Shown in pieces: positions 36,796-49,138 of a stretch of DNA of 64,000 nucleotides; the first letter of the stretch is position 1; each line of letters starts with the position of its first letter. Source of the DNA: Siphonodentalium dalli (taxonomy: Eukaryota > Mollusca > Scaphopoda > Gadilida > Siphonodentaliidae). The DNA is taken from contig CP136069.1 of NCBI GenBank assembly GCA_032622095.1, forward strand, positions 123,492,126-123,556,125, read 5' to 3'. Below the pieces are notes generated by a model that saw only the letters and a list, made by a program, of their open reading frames with translations, had not been told where the DNA came from and did not search any database. A program made the translations under genes and the position numbers.

Positions 36796-37135
36796 AATGG
36801 GCGGAGCTGACCTGTATATAGGGCTGATAAATTCTCATACCAAATTTGGTTCAGATATGATCACACAAACTGAAGTTATCATCCGGAAACCATAAAATTA
36901 CAAGATTATAAGTAAAAAAAGGCCCATAACTCTCGCAAAAATGGGCGGAGCAAACCCATATTCGAACTTGACCTGCATTTTGGTCTGATAAACTCACCTA
37001 TGAAATTTTCTTTTGATCTAATAACCGAAACTAAAGTTATCATCTGGAAACCATTTCAGGACGCACACACACACGCATGGACGGACGGACACCGGCTATT
37101 TTAATAGTCCCCCATAAAAATTATTTTGGGGGACA
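36796..37135 (+). mobile_element. 5'-truncated family D element
   Basis: Begins 'aatgggcggagctgacctg', equivalent to 18049 in the full copy, and runs to the GTCCCCC..GGGGGAC hairpin. The missing 267 bp at its left marks a deletion at the junction with E8. Confidence 0.65.
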
Positions 37136-37599
37136 ATAAATGAACCCAGTTTTGGAGCATGACATCGCCATTTTTGTCATGAACACAATGACGTCATAGA
37201 TCACATCATAATGGAATTTGAAAAAAGCTAGCTACGATTGTGATTGCCTGTGAAAAGCTGGCTGATTTTGTGATCGAATTGAAAAGCTGGCAACAAATGT
37301 GATCGGTGCCTTGTGACAATGACCCCATCGCCATTAATTGGGGTGTTAATAAAGTTATAACTTCAGCCATTGTTACTTCTCCCTGATAACAGTCCACTTC
37401 GCCCAATAATAATCAAACAGGGAGAATTCACAACAGGGAGAAGTGACTTCTCCCAATTCTCATGCACTTCTCCCAATTCTCATGCACTTCTCCCAATTCT
37501 CATGCACTTCTCCCAATTCTTATGCACTTCTCCCAACTTGAAGCATCTTGGCTGGTCCCTGGTCTGGTTCCGGAAAATGATGTATTCTCAAGGTGCCTA
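37136..37599 (+). repeat. Spacer copy with four-copy 20-bp minisatellite
   Basis: Matches 18389-18952 with four 20-mers (37448-37527). It ends at the 5' module of E9. Confidence 0.8.
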
Positions 37600-39768
37600 A
37601 TGAAAGTGTCAATGACACTGTAGCTCAACTTGGAAAGGGAATAATTTAATGTATTACAGTCAATGGAGCGATTAGGAATGTGGAAAGTTGAATGTCTAAT
37701 ACTAGTTTATAGACATGAAGAGCCAAGTAAAATCCATGCTAAAGAATTTAGTCATACAAAGAGTAAAATCCAAGATGGCTGCTGGCGGCCATGTTTTTTG
37801 GCCGAATGACCCCAAAATGACTAGTTCCCATCTACATGTCATTATTAACATTCATGACAAATTTTATGATGATCAGACTAAAGGTACGACATGCAGCCCG
37901 TGCTAAAGAATTTAGTCATACAAAGAGTAAAATCCAAGATGGCTGCTGGCGGCCATGTTTTCGGACGAATGACCCCAAAATGAGTCGTTCCCATCTACAT
38001 TCCAATTTCAACAGCCATGACAAATTTTATGATGATCAGACTAAAGGTACGACCTGTAGCCGTGCTAAAGGATTTAGTCATACAAAGAGTAAAATCAAAG
38101 ATGGCTGCTGGCGGCCATATTTTTTGGCCGAATGACCCCAAAACGACTCGTTCCTATCTACATGTCATTATTAACATTCATGACAAATTTTATGATGATC
38201 AGACTAAAGGTACAACCTGTAGCCCGTGCTAAAGGATTTAGTCATACAAAGAGTAAAATCCAAGATGGCTGCTGGCGACCATGTTTTTTGGCCGAATGAC
38301 CCCAAAATTACTCGTTCCCATCTACATGTCAATATTATCATCCATGACAAATTTCATGATGATCAGACGAACAGTACGACCTGTGGCCCGTGCTAATGGA
38401 TTAAATTTTGAAATCAAAGATGGCCGCTGGCGGCCATGTTTTTTGTCCGAGTGACCCCAAAATGACTCGTTCCCATCTACATTCCAATTTCAACAGCCAT
38501 GACAAATTTTATGATGATCAGACTAAAGGTACGACCTGTAGCCCGTGCTAAAGGATTTAGTCATACAAAGAGTAAAATCCAAGATGGCTGCAGGCGGCCA
38601 TGTTTTTTGGCCAAATGACCCCAAAATGACTCGTTCCCATCTACATGTCATTATTAACATTCATGACAAATTTTATGATGATCAGACTAAAAGTAGGACC
38701 TGTAGCCCGTGCTAAAGGATTTAGTCATACAAAGAGTAAAATCCAAGATGGCTGCTGGCGACCATGTTTTTTGGCCGAATGACCCCAAAATTACTCGTTC
38801 CCATCTACATGTCATTGTTAATATCCATGACAAATTTTATGATGATCAGACAAAAGGTACGACCTGCAGCCCATGCTAAAGAATTTAGTCATACAAAGAG
38901 TAAAATCCAAGATGGCTGCTGGCGGCCATGATTTTTGGCCGAATGACCCCAAAATTACTCGTTCCCATCTACATGTCAATATTATCATCCATGACAAATT
39001 TCATGATGATCAGACGAATAGTACGACCTGTGGCCCGTGCTAATGGATTAAATTTTGAAATCCAAGATGGCCGCTGGCGACCATGTTTTTTGTCCGAGTG
39101 ACCCCAAAATGACTCGTTCCCATCTACATTCCAATTTCAACAGCCATGACAAATTTTATGATGATCAGACTAAAGGTACGACCTGTAGCGCGTGCTAAAG
39201 GATTTAGTCATACAAAGAGTAAAATCCAAGATGGCTGCTGGCGGCCATGTTTTTTGGCCGAATGACCCCAAAATGACTCGTTCCCATCTACATGTCATTA
39301 TTAACATTCTTGACAAATTTTATGATGATCAGAATAAAAGTAGGACCTGTAGCCTGTGCTAAAGAATTTAGTCATACAAAGAGTAAAATCCAAGATGGCT
39401 GCTGGCGGCCATGTTTTTGGGCTGAATGACCCCAAAATTACTCGATCCCATCTACATGTCAATATTAACATCCATGACAAATTTCATGATGATCAGACGA
39501 ACAGTACGGCCTGTAGCCCGTGCTAATGGATTGAAATTTGAAATCAAAGATGGCCACTGGCGGCCATGTTTTTTTTCCGAATGACCCCAAAATTAATCAT
39601 TCTGGTCTAAATGTTGATGTCAACAGCTATGACAAATTTCATAATGATCCGACCAAAGGTACGACCTGTACCCTGCATTGTTGACGCCTTACGTACACAC
39701 GCACACACGGACGACGGACGACAAAGCCATGGCAATAGCTCAAACTTTACAAAGTAAAGTTGATCTAA
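37600..39768 (+). mobile_element. Pearl/Helentron-like element (E9)
   Basis: The 5' module is at 37600 and the 3' module ends at 39768, with TTGATCTAA for the usual TTGAGCTAA, so the terminal stem has one broken pair. About twelve units lie between. It shares the shortened lead unit of E8. Confidence 0.78.
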
Positions 39769-39837
39769 TAATAGTGATGCCTGATAGCCTAATAATACTG
39801 ATGGGTGGGATTTTTGGCTAAAATTATTGATAGTGAT

Positions 39838-41160
39838 CAGGGGGGGGGGGGGGTAGGAAAAAAATTCCAGGCACGTATGATGGGGTGGGTGGGTGTCTCT
39901 CGGGTCCGAAAAGCAGTTTTTTCCATGTGCCAAATGTTTTTTCCATTTCTGCTATTGAGTCTTATTTTGATGTGTTTTGAACAGAAACAGGTCATATATA
40001 GTTCATGGCAATGCTATACTATATATAGAGGTTATCAGAAGTTGGATCAGTTGCACAATGGCCAACAATAACCCACATTCAACTTGATAGAACAAGAAAC
40101 TGCGCTATTGGAAAAATAAAATTTAATCAGGGTTCCATCTACTGATACAACAAAATAATAATAACTATGCAGAACTCAGCTAAAAATAAGCGATAAAATG
40201 AAAGCACTCTTGACCATATGGGTAATGGAAATAAAGATATAATAAATAATGGAATAAAATAGACTTTTGACAACGTAAAACATAAAATCTTAAAGACATA
40301 TTATGGACTTGTTCGGGTGTGTGAAACTGATCAGTTAGTATTCCGGGCTATGCCAACTGGAGGAGTGTGGCATTCTACTAACATCGCCGAAAATTTCAAG
40401 CCAATTGACCGTACCACTCCATAGAAAACACTGTCCGAACTACTCTCAATTGTAAATATTCACTTCTCGAATCGGGACGCACTATTGGTTATAAACTAAC
40501 GAAAACGATTTCGCCACCAAGAGTCACCGCATTTCATTAATATATAAGAATGACGGTGACATGGTGTGTGTTGTCAATTTGGATATGATAATTGTAAAAA
40601 TAACTAATTTGAGAAAGATATTCTCCATTTCTATTTGATCACCCTACCGGAGTGTTTCACATCACTTTAACATATAAATTGAAGGCTCAAATGTGATTAT
40701 GTGACTAGATCATGTGACTATATATTATGAAAATGAATAAATAAAATAAATATTTTAATAAAAACTTTGGCACTCTACCTATCCCTAGAAATGTGATTAT
40801 GTTGACACATTTCTTGATTTTAATGACACTTATATGAAAAATTCAAATAGTATCATTATCTTCATTATGCACTGTTCTATTAAAATCTCGCGCAATAAAC
40901 TATGATAATCAGGGATAATCAGCTATTTGGTTGGTCAATTGATAATTTTCTCAAATTTAGTGGGGTGGGTGTCCAAAACTGACCGGAAAAAAATTCCTGA
41001 AATGAAAAAAAAAGGGTGGGTGTCCAAAATTGCCTGAAAAAAAAAGGCCGGAAACGGAAGAAATTGGGTGGGTGGGTCCCCCGAAGCCCGAAAACATAAA
41101 AATGATCATACGTGCCTGGAACTTTTTTCTTACCCGCCCCCCCCCCCCCCCCCCCCCCTG
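39838..41160. mobile_element. CAGGGG-ended DNA transposon, non-autonomous, 7-bp flanking repeat
   Basis: The element runs from CAGGGGGGG to CCCCCCCTG. Beyond the homopolymers the arms continue inverted: 'ggtaggaaaaaaattccagg' and 'cacgtatgat' on the left pair with 'atcatacgtg' and 'cctggaacttttttcttacc' on the right. TAGTGAT flanks both sides directly (39831-39837 and 41161-41167). GGGTGGGTGGGTG blocks lie inside both ends. A dispersed ~290-bp repeat (40288-40575) lies within it. No transposase is visible. Superfamily is uncertain (hAT-like or P-like ends). Confidence 0.7.
40288..40575 (+). repeat. ~290-bp dispersed repeat, copy 2 (partner at 7612-7905)
   Basis: Colinear with 7612-7905. Shared blocks are listed there. 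It lies inside the 39838-41160 transposon. Confidence 0.65.
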
Positions 41161-41239
41161 TAGTGATAGCAATATTACTCTATGTCTCTTTGCCAAATAA
41201 TAGTGATTATGGGAAATTTTCTTTAAAAAATAAAAGCTC

Positions 41240-42160
41240 AGCCGACCACAGTGTCCCCCGACAATGTGGCAAGTCGATGCCGCTTTGTTAAAGAAATTTT
41301 AAAAAATGCCGAAATGGGTTAATAACTCTGTAAAAAAATAATTTTTCCGTCATCTATATACATGTTGCACATCTTCAATTTATGGGCAACAATATTCTGA
41401 AGTTTCAAATCTCTGGGATGAAATCTGTAGGAGGAGATCATTACACCATGAAGGTACTCAAAAGTGTGACGAACGGACGGATGAACGGACTGATGAACGG
41501 ACGGACAGAGCCCGTTTCTATAGTCCCCCTTTTCTTTCAAAACTGTAGGGAGTTGATTACACCATGAAGGTACCTTCATACAGAAAATTATAAAAAATGT
41601 TGAAATTTTCTAAGTGGAAAAGGGTTAATAACTCCGTAAAAAATAATTTTTCCGTCATCTATTTACATGTTGCACATCTCCAATATGTGGGTAACAATAC
41701 TCTGAAGTTTCAAATATCAACGATTAAAACTGTAGGAGGAGTTGACTACACCATGAAGGTACCCTCATACAGAAAATTATAAAAAATGTTGAAATTTTCT
41801 AAGTCGAAAAGGGTTAATAACTATGTCCAAAAAAAAAAATTCCGTCATCTATATACATGTTGCACATCTTCAATATATGGGCAACCAATATTCTGAAGTT
41901 TCAAATCTCTAGGATGAAAACTGTAGGAGGAGTTGATTACACCATGAAGGTACCCTCATACAGAAAATTAAAAAAAAATGTTGAAATTTTCTAAGTCGAA
42001 AAGGGTTAATAACTCCGTCAAAACATAATTTTCCCATCATCTATATACATGCTGCACATCTTCTCTATATGGGCAACAATATTCTGAAGTTTCAAATCTC
42101 TGGGATGAAATCTATAGGAGGAGATGATTACACCATGAAGGTACTCATAGAAATTTATCA
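41240..42160 (+). mobile_element. ~190-bp tandem repeat with GGAC microsatellite (family D relative)
   Basis: Five units of about 190 bp carry 'acaccatgaaggtac', 'cagaaaattataaaaaatgt', 'gggttaataactccg', 'ttccgtcatctat.tacatg' and 'attctgaagtttcaaatct'. Within the first two units is a GGACGGAC microsatellite followed by 'cccgtttctatagtccccct', the terminal motif of this family. The start 'gccgaccacagtgtcccccga' resembles the start of the family D element at 17782. A reverse-oriented end of the same type is at 42797-42860. Confidence 0.6.
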
Positions 42161-42435
42161 GTCATGCATTACATCGCCCATTACCATTAGAAAGTGACAT
42201 GTTTTAAAAGCTTGAAATTTCACAAGTCATATAAGTATTTATGTTCGTATATAACAACATGCACAAAGACACAATGATCACTGCGATCTGTATTTGGCCT
42301 TTCATATCTGTATTTGAGTTTTCTGATTCTACAACCCTGATATATTGCCTTGAAGGCTTCTATGCAGCTGTTGAAAATGTTGACCAAAGTTGGGAGTATG
42401 ACTCAAAACCCCGCTGTCCCTTCTATATTAACCTC

Positions 42436-42590
42436 AAACTATCAAACCCTCTGACTATTGAACCCTTTGACTATCGAACCCTTGGACTATTGAACCCTCG
42501 GTCTGTGCCACTTGAGACTAACCCTCAGACTGTTGAACCATCAGACTATTGAAATCTTGGACTATTGAATCCTCGGACTAACGCATGATC
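42436..42590 (+). repeat. Degenerate 16-17-bp minisatellite
   Basis: The phrase 'gactattgaacccttg' recurs about eight times with changes. It is short and imperfect. Confidence 0.6.
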
Positions 42591-42796
42591 CCTCTTTATT
42601 TTTACCATAGGAATATACTAGCAATTTAAGAAACAGTCACAAATGCCTCATCACATGGTCAAAAAATAATGGGCCATTTTTCATTCTATGACTAGAATGA
42701 GTCTTTGCATGGCATATATTAAAGTATGCATAAACGTATTCCATTTTTTTATTGACCTCTCTCAGGTGCCAATTAATAGTGCGGACATTATTATTA

Positions 42797-42860
42797 TTGT
42801 CCCCCGGCATTCTGAAATAAAAGGGGGACTATAGAAACAGGCTCTGTCTGAGATTCAATT
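42797..42860 (-). mobile_element. Reverse-oriented end of a GTCCCCC stem-loop element
   Basis: GTCCCCC and GGGGGAC pair around a ~16-nt loop, followed by 'tatagaaacaggctctgtc', the complement of the terminal motif at 41505-41528. Only the end can be recognised. Confidence 0.5.
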
Positions 42861-43204
42861 CAATATATTGATATTGCCGGTGGTACTCACTGTCGACACT
42901 GAATCGGACCTCCGATTCAAATATATTCGAAAATGCATAATATACTCATCATCAACACATTGTTGGGAGATTTGGTGCAGTGTTGTGATGAAATAGGAAG
43001 TTTAGGATTAGGAACGATTTAAGTGCAATATTTGTCATAAAAATCATAGACCGGCATCTACATCATGGTAGTATGGTTCATTAAATTATCAAACTTTGTT
43101 GGTTCACTTAGGTAAAGCGAAAAAGCTCAGAGACAAACTGCCAAAACAGTGTAACATTTGGTGATCAATCAATAACTGGTTAACTGTAAGTGGGTACATC
43201 ACAT

Positions 43205-43440
43205 TGAGTCTGTATGTTATGCCTGAGCCAGTTGATTGTTAGCTGAATTGTGGCATTGATGTCGAATTAATAAAGTTATTCCTCTTGAATAGGGCCGGCA
43301 TAATCAGTCCAACTCCCAGGCCAGTTGAATCGAATCGATTGCGAGGGAAATCTGAGTTAACCAAATTGCAGCATTGACGTCAATTTAATACAGTTGTTCC
43401 TCTTGCATGGATAGGGATGGCGTAATCAGTCCCTATAATC
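43205..43440 (+). repeat. Two diverged ~115-bp direct repeats
   Basis: 'gaattgtggcattgatgtcgaattaataaagtt.ttcctcttg' at about 43253 and 'aaattgcagcattgacgtcaatttaatacagtt.ttcctcttg' at about 43368 are aligned copies. Each is followed by 'agggccggc/ggatggc..gtaatcagtcc'. No terminal repeats are seen. The rest of 42860-44640 shows nothing I can name. Confidence 0.5.
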
Positions 43441-44639
43441 AGTATAATGGCATTTAGAATATTCCACTCGGCTGACTCAGGGTGAGTGAGGGTCTCACCA
43501 TCTCAGTCCCATTCTCTACAATATATTCAATATTCATTGATGACATTCGATGGATAGCATAAACACATCATCATGCGTCGCTTAGAACAAAATTCATAAT
43601 TGACGTGATTGTTCATTGTTGATCTGATACAAGGGGAACATTAAATGTTGATTTGTTATTCATCATCTGATTATAGACATTCATGGTTCATTGTTGGACT
43701 CTTGTTCTCATGGAGACAGTTACAAGCTGGTCATGAATATAGTTTTATTCTATTATATCATAAAGCATTGAATCGATCTCTACTAGCATATAATGTCATG
43801 TCAGGCGCGTTCTTACTCAATCTCCCGAGCTACCCAGGTGCATTCTCTTTTATACCACGCATGCAGTATCTCTGTCAATCACATACTCATGGAATGCACT
43901 GTCTACGTCCATGCGTACATCAGGTATACTCAACATTCATGATCTGATCTCTTCACATACACGCAGAGTTACAGACTGCATAAAATATGCAGTTTATAAC
44001 TCGCATCGAGATTTGGGTTGAATAGAATATAACAAATTATTTCTCTCATAATCCTACTTAATCAATTAGTTCAGTATTAAACTTAGTCAGAATCTATATC
44101 AATTATACACAATGATAATAGCCAGGTCAGGCACATCCTGAATTCAACTATTATAGTTATAACTAGAGGCTTTTCGAATTCCCAGTGGGAAATTTGTATA
44201 CTTGCATACATATTAAACGTTTTTAAGGATTCTTGTTTTACATATACTGCGCTTTGCCACTCCCTATTTCTTCTTCTCTCTTCCTATCTCTTGCGTTGAT
44301 GCTTTGATTTTCATGATGTACACCTCTGCCATTAAACTATAGACATTGTATTTCAATTTATCAGAATGCAGACAAAACAGTTGAGCGCACAAATATTCAC
44401 AATATTTATCTTGATAAAGTTAATGATTTTCATTTCCACATACAAGATAGAAGTTACAGGTACGTGTGACTGAACATGACTATATGATAACCTTGAAGAT
44501 GACCTTGAAGTTCACCTATATTGTTTTATATAACTCAGTGAGTTGCCTTATTATGTACTAGCTGTGGTACCCGGCGTTGCTCGTGTAAAGAAGAAGATTA
44601 TAGAAACAACTTGAAGTGTTTTAACTTATATTTATTTAA

Positions 44640-45330
44640 TATTAATGATTGCCTATCGACTCGTCTATGATAGGCTGTGTTCCTGGTATGATCGACTTGT
44701 CTATAGTAGGCTGTGTTCAATCACAGGAGCCTGGAATTTGGTCAAAAACCCTCTTTTATTGGCGGAACCAGCATCCGGGACTGGTCCCGGGTGCTCCGAG
44801 TTCCGCCAATAAAAGAGGGTTTTTGATGTGTGGTATGTGTTCAATGTATGTAGGCTGTGTTCAATGTATGGTATGATGTATTCAATGTATGGTACATGTA
44901 TGGTATGATATGAGCATTGTACGGTAGGCTGTGTTTAGTGTATTGTAGGCTATATTAACCTCTTCGCTGCTATGCCGTCCGTAACTACTACAGACATCAA
45001 AGTGGGCGTCGTGTGCTATATGGTCCAGACCTACTTCAGCACACAAGCTGTAGGCCATTTTTCATAACTGGAACTCAGAGATTGTTTTGTCGGAATAACT
45101 GTATCTTGAAGTTTGAAACAGTGTATGATGTTCCACGATTGTAAATGATAATAACCTTTCAACTGTGTCAGTTTTATGGTTCTTGTGATATTCCCAAATA
45201 ATTTTTCCGTTGGAAAATGATAATAGCGTCAACAACGCCATAATGTCATATAGCAGCAAAGAGGTGAAGTGTATGGTGGACTGTATTCAGTGTATGGTCG
45301 GATGTGTTCATCTTTATGTATTATGTATTA
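44640..45330. repeat. Minisatellite-like 'ggctgtgttcaatgtatgg' region
   Basis: Irregular repeats of 'taggctgtgttca' and 'ttcaatgtatggta' occur at 44670-44940 and again at about 45270-45310. A separate unique-looking piece (44950-45260) lies between. Confidence 0.5.
44742..44826. mobile_element. 85-bp palindromic MITE
   Basis: The arms CAAAAACCCTCTTTTATTGG and CCAATAAAAGAGGGTTTTTG are perfect inverted copies, extended inward by 'cggaac'. The centre is GC-rich ('ccgggactggtcccgg'). It is inserted in the minisatellite-like region. Confidence 0.7.
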
Positions 45331-45813
45331 TGTTATATAGTGTCGCCACGAGTAAACCGTTCGCTCTAAAACGTAGAAAATCGCACATTAGTTGCGAGTG
45401 GATTCCCCCTATCAGAACCACTTGTCAAAGAAATTGTATCTCCATGTTATATTTATTTTTTGGAGTATTTTTCCATCTTCGGTTTTCGGTGGAATTTGCC
45501 AATTTGGACCCACCTGAATGCTCATAGTTAGTAGAGCGGTCAAACTTTGGGAGGTTACCTACAGTATATCGACTTACCTGCTCCTGCATTCGTCGCTCCT
45601 TCAATAGCCCGTTTAGATTTGGTGGGAAAAATAGTTTAGTGATACAGCACTTAACTATATATATTTACATTATAAAGCCTCGCTTTGTGTCAGCTGCATA
45701 TTAAAAATTCATAGCAACCTATTAATATTTCACCACTAAAAACACAATCAATACCTGAGCAACTATACAAGTGAGGGATGTATAGACCTGGATATAAAAT
45801 ATGATTGCTAATG

Positions 45814-47219
45814 CAGGGATTCCGCCAAGGGGAAATTAATGAGTCTGTATTGGGGAAACACATAACGCGACGGGACGACCATGGTTCGTCCTGTCGGGCG
45901 AAAATTTTGTTATTTGACACTGAATAGTAGCCATTTCCTTGCACCTGAGTGTCACACAAAGCAACCCAAAGCTACGTATATTACGCAAGTCGATCATTTT
46001 CCGTGGGTGCATTAATTATGTTGATGGTATCCAGATAATTAATCATGTAATTACGCACGTAAGACTGCCGTCTGATTGAAGACTAATGAGACTATATCAA
46101 GCTACAACTTACAGTGTTTAAAAATTTATAACTTACAATAAGATTCCGACAGGTATAATGAAACTAACCACTAAAAAGCATCTATCTAATACTACCTAGC
46201 TGGGAGAATTGAATTAAGTATTTCCTAGAATTTCAAGTAGCTTCCGTGAAAATGAAACTGATTTTTCCATGTATTCTTTCAATTGTAAAACTATGTGTGC
46301 GCTGTGACGTCATATATACTGCAGGGTTTGTCTGCAGGAGATATTTATAGCGGCGAAATACAAATGTTAGTGAAATCATTCAAACTCGGAACCCGTAGCT
46401 TGTCAATAGTCTGTATTAGTCAAACAACAGTTACTGACGACCGCTGCTATAGAGTTTTAGCCAACGTGTTATAAAATATAATTGAGTTTTGGCAGGAAAT
46501 GGGAACATGTGAGCCGTTGTTTGTGTTTGGGGACCCAGGCGGGACAACGTAACTATTATGGACCGTACTTTGACTGTATCTCCATATTGGGTGGGGGTAT
46601 GTTTTTTGTGTTTATCCTCCATGCATGTTATATGGGTCAAATAAATGGTGTTGTCACTATGAATTCCCGCTATAAAGACTGATTTGGGACAGGTTCCGTA
46701 TTATAACAGTACGATAGCACGGGATCTCGGAGGTAGATACCTTCTTTGGTAGGAGAACCGCCTGTTGGCGTATGTTGATCCCTACTCTGCCTAACTCAGT
46801 AATTCGGCATTCTTTGATCAAATTATTTAATCGTACGATAGCACGGGATCTCCGAGCGTGAGTAGTTTCAACCACAGAAATCCCGTGCGAAGTAATATCC
46901 GTACTCAGCAGTCCGAAATTCTTTGATGTTACCGCGACATTTATTACGATGTATATAACGTCGCTATTTCAATGCACACCAAACATTACGTTGTAGTTTT
47001 GGCGCTTTGATTTCAAAGGGTTACACTGTACCGGTAAAGTACTGTACTCAATTAACCCGTTTTTCACCAGTATTCTGTTCAACCCCCGAACTCCCGTTGC
47101 AGCCGGATTTTTTATGACATATTGCTACTGACTTTTGGTACATGTATGAATCAAAAAGATCATCTGCGAGGGGAATGGGTCCGTGGGACGGACCCGCAGC
47201 CGGCCTGGCGGAAACCCTG
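45814..47219. mobile_element. Non-autonomous hAT of the 50993-55797 family, 7-bp flanking repeat
   Basis: Ends CAGGGATTCCGCC and GGCGGAAACCCTG are inverted with one mismatch. GCTAATG flanks both sides directly (45807-45813 and 47220-47226). The left subterminal 'cgcgacgggacgaccatggttcgtc.tgtcgggcgaaaatttt' is the inverted match of the right end of the autonomous element near 55700, and the right subterminal matches its left end. It is thus an internal-deletion relative in reverse orientation. A 24-bp direct repeat with 'acgatagcacgggatctc' occurs inside at about 46709 and 46835. No transposase frame is seen. Confidence 0.75.
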
Positions 47220-47227
47220 GCTAATGA

Positions 47228-49077
47228 TTGGATACAAAGGTTAATTTTCTTCTAAGCTGATCATTGGAAAGATACAATGTCTGTAAACAGTTTAAATATA
47301 ATTAAAGTTATGGTTAATATTTTCAAAACCATTCAATCGATACCAAAATCTATACAGGCGAAGAATGTATCATGATTATCACAGATGTGATTATTTATAG
47401 AGTGATCGTGCGAGCAATAATTAGCTATCACATTGTGTCAACAGGACTGGTGAAGGATGTTAATATTTTTAAGCAAATAAACCAAATGACCCTCACTATG
47501 CAGGTTAGGGGTGTGTTATCATAAACTGTGCCAGAACTATAAACATAATCAATGAAAATATTTGAGTTATCAAATCGGATAGTAAGGGTTTAATCTTACC
47601 CAAACTAATGAACTAATGAACACAAAATAGTCAACAAAAAGCATGTCATTAGATTTAGAAACCCATACAATAAATCAGCCCAAGAACCCCAGCACTGTTA
47701 ATATTATCCTACAGCCCAAATACAATTGAGGGAATTTCAAAATAAGACATTTCATCTAATGATGAATATTCAATTGGTCATTTATTGAAACAACTTACTG
47801 AACCTGGCTCAAAGTGAAAGCGATAATTTAATATCTGTCTTTCGGATAATATGTGTCTATGGAATGGGTTAATTTTAATCCCAAATCCATGCAAATGAAA
47901 AGTGGATCACCATCAACCATGACATAGAATAAGAGAATGATCAAATACAAATAATATCAGAAGACCATATGATGTGAGGAGAGGGTTAATCATTTTCAAT
48001 GACATCATATGATGGAACTAAGGAATGTGTGGATTAATTTTTTTCTAAGATAGGACAACAGTGTCTATGTAAACAACAATGTCTCTAAACAGCCACATCC
48101 CTACAAATGAACAATGGACTATTCCTAATTATTCTTTTAGAATAGGTGTACATTAACTAAAAATGCCACGAACCTGTTTCAACAGGGGGATTAACTTAAT
48201 ATTGCAAAGAAAACAGAACTGGAATAAAGAATCATCAATCACAGTTTGACAGATTATAAACAGGTCTGCAAGCCACCAGCAGTTAGCAGTATCAGGTGTC
48301 CATAGCTATAAATTGTCTCATTCCAATAAGACAGAATCCTGTGTGTCATTTTCTCTTCAACTCTCACAGAGCATGGCAAGCAGGTAGTAATTACTTGAAT
48401 TATCAAGGACCATATCTCTGTTAAAATATATCGGATCAAACCCATATTCGAAATCGATTTGTATTTAGGGGTGAGAAATTCATATACCAAATTTGGGTAA
48501 CGATCAGATGAAAAATGTTTGAGTCATAGAGGTTGCGTGAATTCTAAGTGAAAAAAAGAGAGAAAAGGGTTAACTAAACAATACCAAAAACCATACAGAT
48601 GAAGAACGTGCTAAGAAAAATCTAGGTAAGAAATATGAGGCAGATCAGAAGAAATATGTTCAACTTATTGCATCGGATAGCATGTGTGTGAAGGGTTCAT
48701 TATTTTCTAAACCGATCAACCAATCGATACCAAAAACTATACATGTGAGGTGTGTGTCATCATAAACCTAAATATCAAATATGAACACAATCGGACAAAA
48801 AAGACTTTGGTTACAGCATCGGATAGCTCATGCCTATGAGCGGATGCAAAGTGTTAATAATTTCTAAACCGATCAACCGATCGATACCAAAAACTATACA
48901 GGTGAGGAGTGTGTCATCATAAACATGGACATAAAATTTGAACACGATCGGATAAACAAATATTCGAATAATCGAATCGGATAGCAAGTGTCTACGGACA
49001 GACAGACGGACGAACGACGGATGGTTGACCCGGACGTCGGCATTTTGTGTACCATACATGGTATGGGTGCACATAAA
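47228..49077 (+). mobile_element. Tandem-core element ending in CCATAC..GTATGG stem-loop (family C)
   Basis: Degenerate units of about 160 bp recur from 47.2 kb, clearest at 48660-49000: 'ttctaaaccgatcaaccgat', 'cgataccaaaaactatacag', 'gtgtgtcatcataaac', 'gaacacgatcgga'. A GGACAGACGGACGAACGACGG microsatellite-like tract follows, then the terminal hairpin ACCATAC-atg-GTATGG ending near 49063. A reverse copy of the end is at 53838-54320. The layout is the same as in the pearl-like, B and D families. It ends about 60 bp from the putative TLCD4 5' exon. Confidence 0.6.
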
Positions 49078-49138
49078 AACTTTGTGGTGAATTATTATTT
49101 TTAAGAGATTAGCAATAATTAAACATATGCTTACTTAC

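Noticed and set aside
45500-45560. tRNA-like or tRNA-derived SINE head ('tagttagtagagcggtc')
   Set aside because: It resembles a pol III A box, but I find no properly spaced B box and no cloverleaf.
46431-46640. Minus-strand frame inside the 45814-47219 element as a transposase
   Set aside because: It has no transposase motif and is only 69 residues. The element seems non-autonomous.
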